Positions 1 to 6,672 of a stretch of DNA of 64,000 bases are shown here, piece by piece. This DNA is from CAZSHX01 sp964606895 (GTDB taxonomy: Bacteria; Bacteroidota; Ignavibacteria; Kapaibacteriales; UBA2268), in assembly GCA_964606895.1 (NCBI GenBank), contig CAZSHX010000002.1, positions 1 through 64,000 of the forward strand. The letters are read 5' to 3'. The position numbers and the translations under genes are program-made. Within the stretch, counting starts at the first letter, position 1, and every line of letters starts with the position of its first letter. A model generated the notes under the pieces. It had not been told where the DNA came from and made no database searches. It saw only the letters and a program-made list of their open reading frames with translations.

Positions 1-36
1 ACGAATCAGTTGCTCTACCAACTGAGCTAAAGAAGC
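1..36 (-). tRNA. tRNA-Thr (anticodon CGU), 5' part only
   Basis: The reverse complement reads as an acceptor 5' strand (GCTTCTT), TA, a D stem and loop (GCTC, AGTTGGTA, GAGC), A26, an anticodon-stem strand ACTGA, then T32 T33 and C34 G35 T36 at the window edge. Counting in standard tRNA numbering puts CGT at 34-36, so the anticodon is CGU (Thr). The 3' half lies outside the window. A nearby integrase gene makes this tRNA a possible integration landmark, but the usual attachment site (tRNA 3' end) is not visible here. Confidence 0.85.
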
Positions 37-43
37 AAATTCC

Positions 44-391
44 TCAAACTACGCTTGAATCAACGTCCTGGGTTTTTTCGTCTTTTTCGGAAAACCCATT
101 AAAACCACTTATAATCGATAATAAACTGTTATTAATTCGTCCCAATTCCGCCCCATTAGTTTTGGAATCAGATGCCAAGAACGGATTAATCAGCAGATGC
201 TCTTTTACGGTTGCCAACACTACGGAATATTCTTTCTGTGTGTAGTTGTCTTTGATATACAATATATCATTAAGAAGTAGGTTCAGTATCTCAACCGAGC
301 CGGTTTCTTTGTATATTCCGTACAAATCCTCAAAAGCCATTCTATATGCCTCAAAAGGGATTTTTTCTATATTTGTTTTTTCGTTTGCCAT
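44..391 (-). CDS. Hypothetical protein, 115 aa
   Basis: This is an uninterrupted acidic, mostly helical reading frame of 115 residues. It has no signal peptide, no membrane segment and no motif I recognise. It starts at an ATG preceded by an A/T-rich stretch without a Shine-Dalgarno sequence, which is normal in Bacteroidota. It lies between the tRNA-Thr 5' end and a decayed lipoprotein gene on the same strand. The composition (ELGRINNSLLSIISG, ILNLLLNDILYIKDN) suggests a helical bundle, possibly cargo of the neighbouring integrative element. Function unknown. Confidence 0.6.
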   Translation of the reverse strand: MANEKTNIEKIPFEAYRMAFEDLYGIYKETGSVEILNLLLNDILYIKDNYTQKEYSVVLATVKEHLLINPFLASDSKTNGAELGRINNSLLSIISGFNGFSEKDEKTQDVDSSVV

Positions 392-438
392 TTTTTTAGA
401 ATTCCAAATTAATGATTTTTTTTAATATTAAACAAATA

Positions 439-1010
439 TTATTTTTTATATATAGGATTGTCTATGTTGTATTTTGTATGTGCAAGGGTTATATTATAAG
501 AAAAACCGTCGCCACCTGTCAACTTATAACTCATCATTTTCCCAGTTGTGTCAGGCGTTGTCCCGTAAGCATTTGTCATCCATTTTGAGAACCAAAGTTT
601 TTCAGCTGTTTCTTTGCCATCGAGTCTATCTGTTGTACCGGAGCAATCCCAGAACGTTGCCATGAGGCAAAAAGACCTGCCGTCCACGCCGAGCATTTTT
701 AGTACTTGAACGTTTTTGCTATGCCCAGAGCTTGCCCAGTATTTACAGCGAACACCTTGTCCCGTGTCTGTGTTGTATAAGCGTCCTTGCCGGTTTTGTC
801 TGTCAACATCGAATCGTTCTCATTCACTACACCGATAACCCAGAAAAACTTTCCGGCTCCCACGTCGTTCCCGTCATCATCCACAACGAGTGAGTCAAAC
901 TTTATATCAAATTCCCAAATATCCGAAACGGGGGCAGGTTTAGGCTCGGTCGAATTATTACTACATCCTAAAAATGCCAGCATTGCAAAGACAACCAGAT
1001 ACTTTTTGAT
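439..1010 (-). pseudogene. Decayed lipoprotein gene (frameshift near 700, lost start codon)
   Basis: Two frames on the same strand (983-699 and 696-439) together match the intact lipoprotein at 53907-54443. The first covers the lipobox (FLGCS) and the segment GKFFWVIGVVNENDS (paralog GKFYYVVGIIDERDS). The second continues with DGRSF and TTDRLDG (paralog NGKSF and GNDIVAG). The join is at 696-701, where one missing base after the TAC codon explains the frame change. The residues upstream of the annotated ATG are also signal-peptide-like (KKYLVVFAMLAFLGCS), but the codon matching the paralog's ATG is ATC at 1010-1008. Together, a lost start and a frameshift indicate decay rather than two small genes. 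A sequencing error could explain the frameshift but not both lesions. Confidence 0.75.
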
Positions 1011-1111
1011 TTTGCTTTTCCTTGTCTGTTTATTGCCTCATTTCCGACCACCGGACAGAAGCTCATCTAATCTATGGAGTATTTTCCAGATTTCCCAATA
1101 CGATTCCATAT

Positions 1112-2224
1112 TTACATATCTTTTTGTAACCGGTTTATTACTTCCGTAAGTGCCGGCATATTTTTTGCCGCATATATCTCCCTTGTTAAATTCATGTCCC
1201 TGTGTCCCATCAAATCGGCTATGTCCTGGGTCTTGTCAACGTTTTGATACAAGATTGTAGCATAACTCCTCCTAAACCCGTGAAAGCCTCGGTTGTGATG
1301 TTTAAGGTTTACTACTGTCCCGTCATCCTTTGTTATCTCTTCCTGTATTTCCGTAAGTCGTCTTGATAGTCTCGGAACCGTGCTACCCTCCCAGCGAAAT
1401 ACTTTGTTTCGCTTCGCCTCAGTCAAACGTGAGGCGGCTATCGGCTTTAAATATTCAAGGACTTCTTTTAATTTCGTGCTTATCGGAAAGAAGTCATTTT
1501 CATCTGTGTTTATTTTATTGTTTAATATTATATAGCCTTGCTCTTCCATTACCCTGTCCCATGTTAGATTCAATGTTTCTTTTATTCTGCGTCCGGAATA
1601 TATCAGAAATCTGAGCAGTAAATAAAATTCCAAATCTCCTTTTACAGCCTGAGAGAGAATCAACATGATTTCCTCCTGTGTATATGGCTCTCTTTTCTGA
1701 CCCTTGGCAGGGAGTTTGTATTCCGTGTAATAGTTTGTGTCAGATAAATACCCCTGACGTTTACACCATGCTGCAAATACCTGAAAATGTCTCATATATG
1801 TATTTTTCGATACCGAACCAATTGTCTTGTCATTTATGAATTTGGTTATTATTGTTTTAAGTGAGGATTCTTTCAGAAGAACATTGTCAGGGGCTATTTT
1901 CCTAAGTGCAGTTATATGTCCTTTTATTGTTTTCATGCCGATTCTAAGGTGTTTGTAATCCAGAAACTCTGTAAAGGTGGAGTATAAGTCCCGTTGGATT
2001 TCTTTTGCTGGAAAATTTCCATTGGCTGTCTCAGCATATTTCCAGAGGTTCTCACACATCTTTCTTGCCGTGATTATCAATGCCTTGTTCTCGGATGCTG
2101 AGTCTGCGAGTTTTAACCCAAGACTCTTGCGTTTTGTATTCAGTTCAAAATAGAGTATCCCTCTTTTTTCAAACAAACGCCCTGGATGAACAAGTTTGTA
2201 CATTTTTTTGTTTTGTGTTGTCAT
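1112..2224 (-). CDS. Tyrosine recombinase / phage-type integrase
   Basis: This 370-aa protein has the domain order of tyrosine recombinases: an N-terminal arm-type/SAM-like DNA-binding region (roughly residues 60-170) and a C-terminal catalytic domain. Catalytic residues are visible: the first Arg in LIYSGRRIKETLNL (near 210), the HxxR box as HGFRRSYAT (near 315), the second His in LMGHRDMNLTREIYAA (near 340), and the Tyr nucleophile in that last string. The family cuts and joins DNA by a 3'-phosphotyrosine intermediate, here presumably to integrate and excise the surrounding element. The stop of the upstream regulator gene is only 5 nt from its ATG, so the two are probably co-transcribed. 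The gene looks intact. Confidence 0.93.
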   Translation of the reverse strand: MTTQNKKMYKLVHPGRLFEKRGILYFELNTKRKSLGLKLADSASENKALIITARKMCENLWKYAETANGNFPAKEIQRDLYSTFTEFLDYKHLRIGMKTIKGHITALRKIAPDNVLLKESSLKTIITKFINDKTIGSVSKNTYMRHFQVFAAWCKRQGYLSDTNYYTEYKLPAKGQKREPYTQEEIMLILSQAVKGDLEFYLLLRFLIYSGRRIKETLNLTWDRVMEEQGYIILNNKINTDENDFFPISTKLKEVLEYLKPIAASRLTEAKRNKVFRWEGSTVPRLSRRLTEIQEEITKDDGTVVNLKHHNRGFHGFRRSYATILYQNVDKTQDIADLMGHRDMNLTREIYAAKNMPALTEVINRLQKDM

Positions 2225-2229
2225 TTCAG

Positions 2230-2595
2230 TTATGCCACCGGTTTTGTTGTAATGATGTTTGTAGATTTTTCAAGAAGCTCGGCATATATTTGCAATCTGA
2301 TTTTAAGCTCGTATATCTCCTTATCCTTTTCCTTCATGATGTCCGAAAAATCACCCTGACATGTTACAACAGCCTCCTCAAGGCTTTTTGGGAGTACACC
2401 GTAAAATACATATAAAGGATTAATCCCCGTCATTGAGAATATCTTTTCATATTCCAGGTTGTTAGTGCTTATCCTCGAATAGAAGAGCGAAGAACTTCGG
2501 TACCCCAGGTAATCCGATAGTTTGTTTCGGCTGTCAAGCCCCAAATACTCTAATATTCTGTTAAGTTGCTTATTAATATCATCAAAGTTTCTCAC
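2230..2595 (-). CDS. Phage CI-like helix-turn-helix regulator
   Basis: This 121-aa protein starts at a GTG with an AGAGG element about 9 nt upstream. Residues about 10-50 (NRILEYLGLDSRNKLSDYLG, then SLFYSRISTN) resemble the N-terminal helix-turn-helix of phage CI-type repressors, in which a helical DNA-binding domain recognises operators between divergent promoters. The C-terminus (EKDKEIYELKIRLQIYAELL) is a short predicted coiled coil, probably for oligomerisation; no peptidase S24 domain is present. It sits between the integrase and a 311-nt divergent intergenic region that holds inverted repeats, so control of both transcription units is a reasonable inference. Confidence 0.7.
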   Translation of the reverse strand: MRNFDDINKQLNRILEYLGLDSRNKLSDYLGYRSSSLFYSRISTNNLEYEKIFSMTGINPLYVFYGVLPKSLEEAVVTCQGDFSDIMKEKDKEIYELKIRLQIYAELLEKSTNIITTKPVA

Positions 2596-2906
2596 AATGT
2601 GTACCTCTTATTATTGTTCTCAAAATTGCTATATTTCTTTTTTGTTAGTTTTCCACAATTATTTATAGATTATAAGTCTATACAACTATTCTATTTATGT
2701 AATCTTGGGTACCTACCCAGGAGATTGTGTAATCCCACAATATAATCTTAATTATAATATCTAATATTGTTATATCCAATATTATTATGTAAACATTTTA
2801 TAGTTCCCCTATATAAAGTTTTCCCAAATGTATAAACTATGTTTTTTTTTACATATTTTTGTATTTTAAAATTGATATAACAAATTAGAAAACATATTTT
2901 TGTAAA
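2596..2906. promoter_or_regulatory. Divergent promoter region with two inverted repeats
   Basis: This very AT-rich 311-nt stretch separates the integrase/regulator pair from the plus-strand operon. It holds two adjacent inverted repeats: TGGGTA-CC-TACCCA at 2706-2719 and ATTGTG-N6-CACAAT at 2724-2741. They lie about 110-130 nt upstream of the regulator's start. They are candidate operators for the CI-like regulator; binding is inferred from position and symmetry only. I see no protein gene here. Confidence 0.45.
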
Positions 2907-3251
2907 ATGAAAATTAACAAAAGAATTCAAGATAATCTAAGTGTATTTCGTAACGGGAAAGAAAACACCGTCTGGATTCTTAGATTCCCTATCCTTTTGA
3001 AAGACAAAAAAACAGAAGTATTGCAAAAATTGGTTGGTAACTTAACTCAAAAAGCTTGCTTCTTCGATTATAAAGGCAAAATGGATTTCATGAACTTCAT
3101 GATGAAGTTGATAATTGAATCGAATTGTTTTAATGGATGTCCGGGATTGATAATAGCGACACTATTGTCCTCGAAAACAAATTCCGAAAATGAAAGAAAA
3201 CTTACAAAAATTATAATTCTTTTTAATCTAAATATTTTGAAAGGTCTTTAA
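2907..3251 (+). CDS. Hypothetical protein, 114 aa (element operon)
   Basis: This basic 114-residue protein opens the plus-strand operon of the integrative element. No known motif is evident. It contains a segment with several aromatic and Cys residues (KACFFDYKGKMDFMNF) and a leucine/isoleucine-rich C-terminus (KLTKIIILFNLNIL). Its TAA overlaps the ATG of the next gene by one base, which indicates translational coupling. The position next to a CI-like regulator and before replication genes fits an early-region accessory protein of a phage or integrative element. Function unknown. Confidence 0.6.
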   Translation: MKINKRIQDNLSVFRNGKENTVWILRFPILLKDKKTEVLQKLVGNLTQKACFFDYKGKMDFMNFMMKLIIESNCFNGCPGLIIATLLSSKTNSENERKLTKIIILFNLNILKGL

Positions 3252-3535
3252 TGGATTACCTACAATTAATCGGGCATAATTCTACTCTGCAATTCATTCA
3301 CTTGAGAAATTCTTGTGGTGACCAGGTTGAACAGAATGTCTTTTTGGAATCTCACGATTCTGGGACTAATATCATTTTGCGATTCATCAAACATCTTATT
3401 ACCGGCGGAATTGCTATTGCTCTCTCCACCGTTACAATCCACCATATTAAGCCGGATATTACCATTATCGGTGTTTATATCCTGTTCTGTATAATAGTTA
3501 TCGTTCTAATGACTGCTTCCTGGACGCATAAATAA
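3251..3535 (+). CDS. Small membrane protein, 94 aa
   Basis: The N-terminal half is polar. The C-terminal half holds two hydrophobic segments separated by a short charged turn: about residues 48-62 (ITGGIAIALSTVTI) and about 70-88 (ITIIGVYILFCIIVIVLM). This suggests a two-pass inner-membrane protein. It overlaps the preceding gene by one base and is followed one base later by the replication-initiator gene, so all three belong to one transcription unit. No family recognised. Confidence 0.6.
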   Translation: MDYLQLIGHNSTLQFIHLRNSCGDQVEQNVFLESHDSGTNIILRFIKHLITGGIAIALSTVTIHHIKPDITIIGVYILFCIIVIVLMTASWTHK

Positions 3536-3536
3536 T

Positions 3537-4307
3537 ATGGCGAAAGAGGCAACGGTTGCGGGTTTTATTATCGTTCACAGGGTTTTGGAGAAACATTGGA
3601 TTTGGGATAATCCTTTGCATCTAAAATCTTGGTTGTATTTGCTGTTCAGAGCAAACCATGAACCGGTAAAAATCCCATTTAATCAAGGTTTTTTAGAGTT
3701 GCAGAGGGGTGAGTTTATAACATCTATTGAACATCTTGCTCTTGGTGTGAGGTGTGGAATACAGCAAATGCGGAGTTTTCTCGGCTTATTGGTTGCAGAT
3801 GGGATGATTGAAAAAAAATCCTACGCAAAATCAACAAAGATAACTATATGCAATTACAGTAAATACCAAGATAAGCAACAAACAAATAACAAACAAATAA
3901 CAAACAAGCAACAAACAAATAACAAACAAATAACAACAGAGAACAATACTAACAATGAAAACAATGAAAACAATACTAACAATAAGACAATTGTTGGTGT
4001 TGATTTTGAGAAAATTTGGAATCAGTACAAGAGACCGAACTCAAATAAAAAAACAAGCCGGACTGCATGGGATAATATCTCAGAAAAAAATAAAAAACTT
4101 ATCGAAATTCATGTTCCCCTGTATATGGCTAACACAGAAATCCAATACCGGAAACTTTTTGAGACTTATCTGCATCAGGAACATTGGAACAGCGAAGTTT
4201 TTGTTAAACCCGAACCGGCTTTAAAACCTGGTCAGGTTCCAAAGGAATCAATAGCAGACGAATACAAAGCAAAATTTAAAGGATTTGAACAAGTAATTTT
4301 AAAGTAA
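3537..4307 (+). CDS. DnaD / phage O-like replication initiator
   Basis: This 256-aa protein has an N-terminal winged-helix domain (about residues 8-110: HLKSWLYLLFRANHEP, EFITSIEHLALG, LGLLVADGMIEKK) of the type found in phage replisome organisers and DnaD-like initiators, ending in the typical ICNYSKYQ. A Gln/Asn/Lys low-complexity linker follows (about 113-150). A C-terminal domain (FEKIWNQYKRP...RTAWDNIS) resembles those that contact the helicase loader. It precedes a DnaC-like ATPase by 5 nt, the classic initiator-loader pairing that recruits the host replicative helicase to an element origin. The frame is intact. The domain assignment is by pattern only. Confidence 0.7.
   Translation: MAKEATVAGFIIVHRVLEKHWIWDNPLHLKSWLYLLFRANHEPVKIPFNQGFLELQRGEFITSIEHLALGVRCGIQQMRSFLGLLVADGMIEKKSYAKSTKITICNYSKYQDKQQTNNKQITNKQQTNNKQITTENNTNNENNENNTNNKTIVGVDFEKIWNQYKRPNSNKKTSRTAWDNISEKNKKLIEIHVPLYMANTEIQYRKLFETYLHQEHWNSEVFVKPEPALKPGQVPKESIADEYKAKFKGFEQVILK
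3876..3983 (+). repeat. In-frame low-complexity repeat (AACAAATAAC-type units)
   Basis: Short units such as AACAAATAAC and AACAATGAAA are reiterated within the initiator gene and encode the Q/N/K-rich linker (units like TNNKQ and ENNTNN). The tract stays in frame. Slippage at such repeats could change linker length without disrupting the flanking domains. Confidence 0.8.
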
Positions 4308-4312
4308 TAAAA

Positions 4313-4891
4313 ATGGATAATACTAAAAAACAACATTGGTTTGAACAACTCGCTACCGGCATAATCAAAAAAGATTTTGTTATGGATGAACACAATACCC
4401 CGCTTATCAAAAATCTTTTTTATTACTTTCGGAACAACGTTCTGTTTAGTGGCGACCTTGAAAAAGGTTTGATTGTCCGAGGAGAATACGGAACCGGCAA
4501 AACGCTAATTATGAGAGCCTACGCAAAATATACAAACTGGCATAAACTCGACAAAAAATTTATCGTGTTCTCAGTAGGAGAAATCCAAAAAATGTTTATC
4601 GAACACGGATACCCAGGTGTTAATATCTTTTTTGATAACATCATCACTAATCAGTTCGACGTTAAAAACGCAACCCCGCTTCATGTCTGCATAGATGACT
4701 TCGGAGCCACAAAAACAATTACACGGTACGGTACCGAAATTAATATTGTAAATGAAATTATAAGCCGCCGTTATGAGCTGTTCACTCATCAGCAAATCAT
4801 AACACATCTAACCACAAACTTCTCGGATTTAGATTTTATTGAGAGTCTTTCAGCAAGAGAACTCGACCGGTTTAGAGAAATGCCCGATTAA
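4313..4891 (+). CDS. DnaC-like helicase loader ATPase, C-terminus frameshifted
   Basis: This 192-aa AAA+ P-loop protein has a Walker A motif (GEYGTGKT, about residues 63-70), a Walker B motif (HVCIDDFG, about 125), a sensor-like Thr-Asn (HLTTNF) and a candidate Arg finger (ARELDRF). DnaC-family loaders deliver the replicative helicase to DNA. The frame stops abruptly after REMPD. The next frame, without the stop, reads KGFRWSREP... from 4890 to a TAA at 4961. In DnaC-like proteins the Arg-finger region is normally followed by a K-G-x-S-x-R-W-like ending, so a one-base change at 4889 has probably separated the last 23 residues. The upstream initiator gene is intact. Confidence 0.75.
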   Translation: MDNTKKQHWFEQLATGIIKKDFVMDEHNTPLIKNLFYYFRNNVLFSGDLEKGLIVRGEYGTGKTLIMRAYAKYTNWHKLDKKFIVFSVGEIQKMFIEHGYPGVNIFFDNIITNQFDVKNATPLHVCIDDFGATKTITRYGTEINIVNEIISRRYELFTHQQIITHLTTNFSDLDFIESLSARELDRFREMPD

Positions 4892-5062
4892 AGGCTTTAG
4901 ATGGTCAAGAGAGCCGCAAAAGTGCAATAACGATAAAGTCATACCCTTTGAACCGGCATAAGCGATTCAAGGCTATTGTGTGTCGAATATGTGCATTGAG
5001 AACAATCCGAAAAAATAAAACCAATTGAAATATTTTTATTAACTTTATTTAGGACAAAAAAA

Positions 5063-5347
5063 ATGATAGACATTAATGCAGACTTTCCATACCTGACACC
5101 TTCTCAGGTGCGATGGATGTTCAAAAGAACTATGCCCAGACTCTACAAACGTCAGCTTACTGATATTGCCGGAGTTAATATCAGAGCAATTCATTACTGG
5201 TTAAGCGACAGCAGGGAATTTGTTCCGATAAAAGCGGTTCAAGCTATTAAATTGCTGTTCGATTCATCTCAAATGATGCAGTTCCGAGCTATATCCCAGC
5301 TTTATAATAATTATGTGTTGGAAGGAAAAATTATTGAAAATTATTGA
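5063..5347 (+). CDS. Small helix-turn-helix-like protein, 94 aa
   Basis: This intact 94-residue frame starts about 100 nt after the loader remnant. Residues about 28-65 (QLTDIAGVNIRAIHYWL, then IKAVQAIKLLF) look like a helix-turn-helix of the kind in small phage regulators or excisionase-like proteins; the rest is helical. It is the last plausible gene of the integrative-element module before a long gene-poor stretch. The DNA-binding role is inferred from the pattern alone. Confidence 0.55.
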   Translation: MIDINADFPYLTPSQVRWMFKRTMPRLYKRQLTDIAGVNIRAIHYWLSDSREFVPIKAVQAIKLLFDSSQMMQFRAISQLYNNYVLEGKIIENY

Positions 5348-5365
5348 TGGCAGCAAAGCCGCCAC

Positions 5366-5457
5366 AGATAAGCTCGCAGTTCAAGGTTTTTTTCCAACTC
5401 TTTGAAACCGAAGATAAGCTCGCAGTTCAAGGTTTTTTTTCAACTCTTTGAAACCGA
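5366..5457. repeat. 46-bp tandem duplication
   Basis: Two head-to-tail copies (5366-5411 and 5412-5457) are identical except for one base in a T-run: both begin AGATAAGCTCGCAGTTCAAG and end CAACTCTTTGAAACCGA. A diverged relative of the core (GGCTCGCAGTCAAGAATTTT) recurs at 6498. The pair lies 19 nt past the last element gene, so it could be a site used by the element or a simple duplication. Confidence 0.85.
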
Positions 5458-5543
5458 TTTTGGCAAAATTAATGCCATATCACAATTCATTGGATAGACT
5501 CGAGCTTGGAGATTTCGATTAACCCTGTTGCTAATAATCCGAC

Positions 5544-5561
5544 CCGGACCCTTGAGTCCGG
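5544..5561. terminator. G+C hairpin (possible terminator)
   Basis: CCGGAC-CCTTGA-GTCCGG forms a 6-bp perfect stem flanked by AATCCG and ATTTTATC. It lies about 200 nt after the last plus-strand gene of the element. The U-tract is weak, so termination is only possible. Confidence 0.35.
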
Positions 5562-6086
5562 ATTTTATCAATATGAATTGGGGAACAATAAAATATCCAA
5601 TCAGAACATGCTTTTGAGTGTCATAGTTTAAAAAATGTTCTCATTACTAAGTAGATAAAATTACAATTTGGTTTGTACGAGCAGGAAGTGTTACTTCGGG
5701 GGGGCTCTCAAACAGTCTTTACAAACTCAATGGAATTGAAAAGTCCACCCGTTTCTACAACCAATAGCATTTTCATTGAAAAAGCCGCTCAATTCAGGCG
5801 AGAATCCTTGTATGGAATTGAATGAGGCTTTAAATTCCTTGTAAATCGTCTATTTACAAGCCGATTCTGAGCGATTTTTTCTCTAAAATTCTCTGAATCC
5901 TACTGTTTTGTTTAATTTAGATGCAATGTATTGTCATTTGTTGCACTAAATATAGTCACTCATTGCATCTTTTCGCACATACATCTTGCACTCTTTGCAC
6001 TGAATTAAGCGGATTTAGAGAAATTTAGAGCGTACATGGAAGGATTTAGAGCGTACATTGATAAAAACGGTGGAAAAATGTCCTTT

Positions 6087-6213
6087 CTTGACCATTTTGG
6101 AAGCCATCTGAAGATTCGGCACACCTTTTTTAATCTATTTTTTACTTTAAGGCTGAGTTGGGAGACAAAAATAGGAACAAAATTCGAATGATTGGCAGAA
6201 AAGAACGGAAAAA
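6087..6213. repeat. Direct repeat copy 1 (about 127 bp)
   Basis: This segment, from CTTGACCA to AGAACGGAAAAA, recurs at 6546-6672 with substitutions mainly in the first third. Both share GGCACACC, GGCTGAGTTGGGAG and AATTCGAATGATTGGCAGAA. No frame is conserved between the copies, so the sequence itself rather than a peptide appears to be what is repeated. Confidence 0.75.
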
Positions 6214-6238
6214 GCTCGCCAAGACTTTTTTGATTACC

Positions 6239-6345
6239 AAAAGTCGCTCAATTAAAGCGAGAAGGTGAAAATATAATTATATGAGCCTTAAAGTTCCTTG
6301 TTAAACTACTGTATCCAAGACCTATTTTTAGCCATATTTATTGAT
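6239..6345. repeat. Degenerate repeat related to 5784-5880
   Basis: AAAAGTCGCTCAATTAAAGC here and AAAAGCCGCTCAATTCAGGC at 5782 begin two diverged blocks that both continue through GAGAA, a GAGSCTTWAA word and TTCCTTGT. Together with the 127-bp repeats this gives the region a repeated A-B-A-B layout. Confidence 0.5.
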
Positions 6346-6545
6346 ATTTACAGGATATTTTCAAATAACGGTGGATTTTAGCGAAAATTTTCTGCACGTT
6401 CTGCACGTTTTTAAGGCGGATTTTTATTGTTTTTGGGGGTTTCGTTGCACGTTCTGCATGTTTATTCAAGAAATATCAGGAAAATTCGGGAAAATTCGGC
6501 TCGCAGTCAAGAATTTTTAACAAGTATGCAGGAAATATGTAGTAT

Positions 6546-6672
6546 CTTGACCAATTTGTCAACCTTCGGAAGGTACGGCACACCTTTTTTAATCTATTTT
6601 TTAACTTTAAGGCTGAGTTGGGAGGCAAAACAGAAGCAAAATTCGAATGATTGGCAGAAAAGAACGGAAAAA
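6546..6672. repeat. Direct repeat copy 2 (about 127 bp)
   Basis: This is the second copy of the block at 6087-6213, offset by 459 bp. Upstream of each copy are similar TGCAC-rich words and AAG(G)CGGATTT, so the repeating unit is probably longer than 127 bp but strongly diverged. Confidence 0.75.

Noticed and set aside
696..701. Programmed ribosomal frameshift joining the two lipoprotein frames
   Set aside because: No X-XXY-YYZ slippery heptamer precedes the stop, and the start codon is also lost, so mutation is the simpler reading.
2748..2930. Minus-strand 60-codon frame in the divergent promoter
   Set aside because: It is AT-driven (Ile/Asn/Tyr/Lys only), overlaps the next gene's start and holds no motif.
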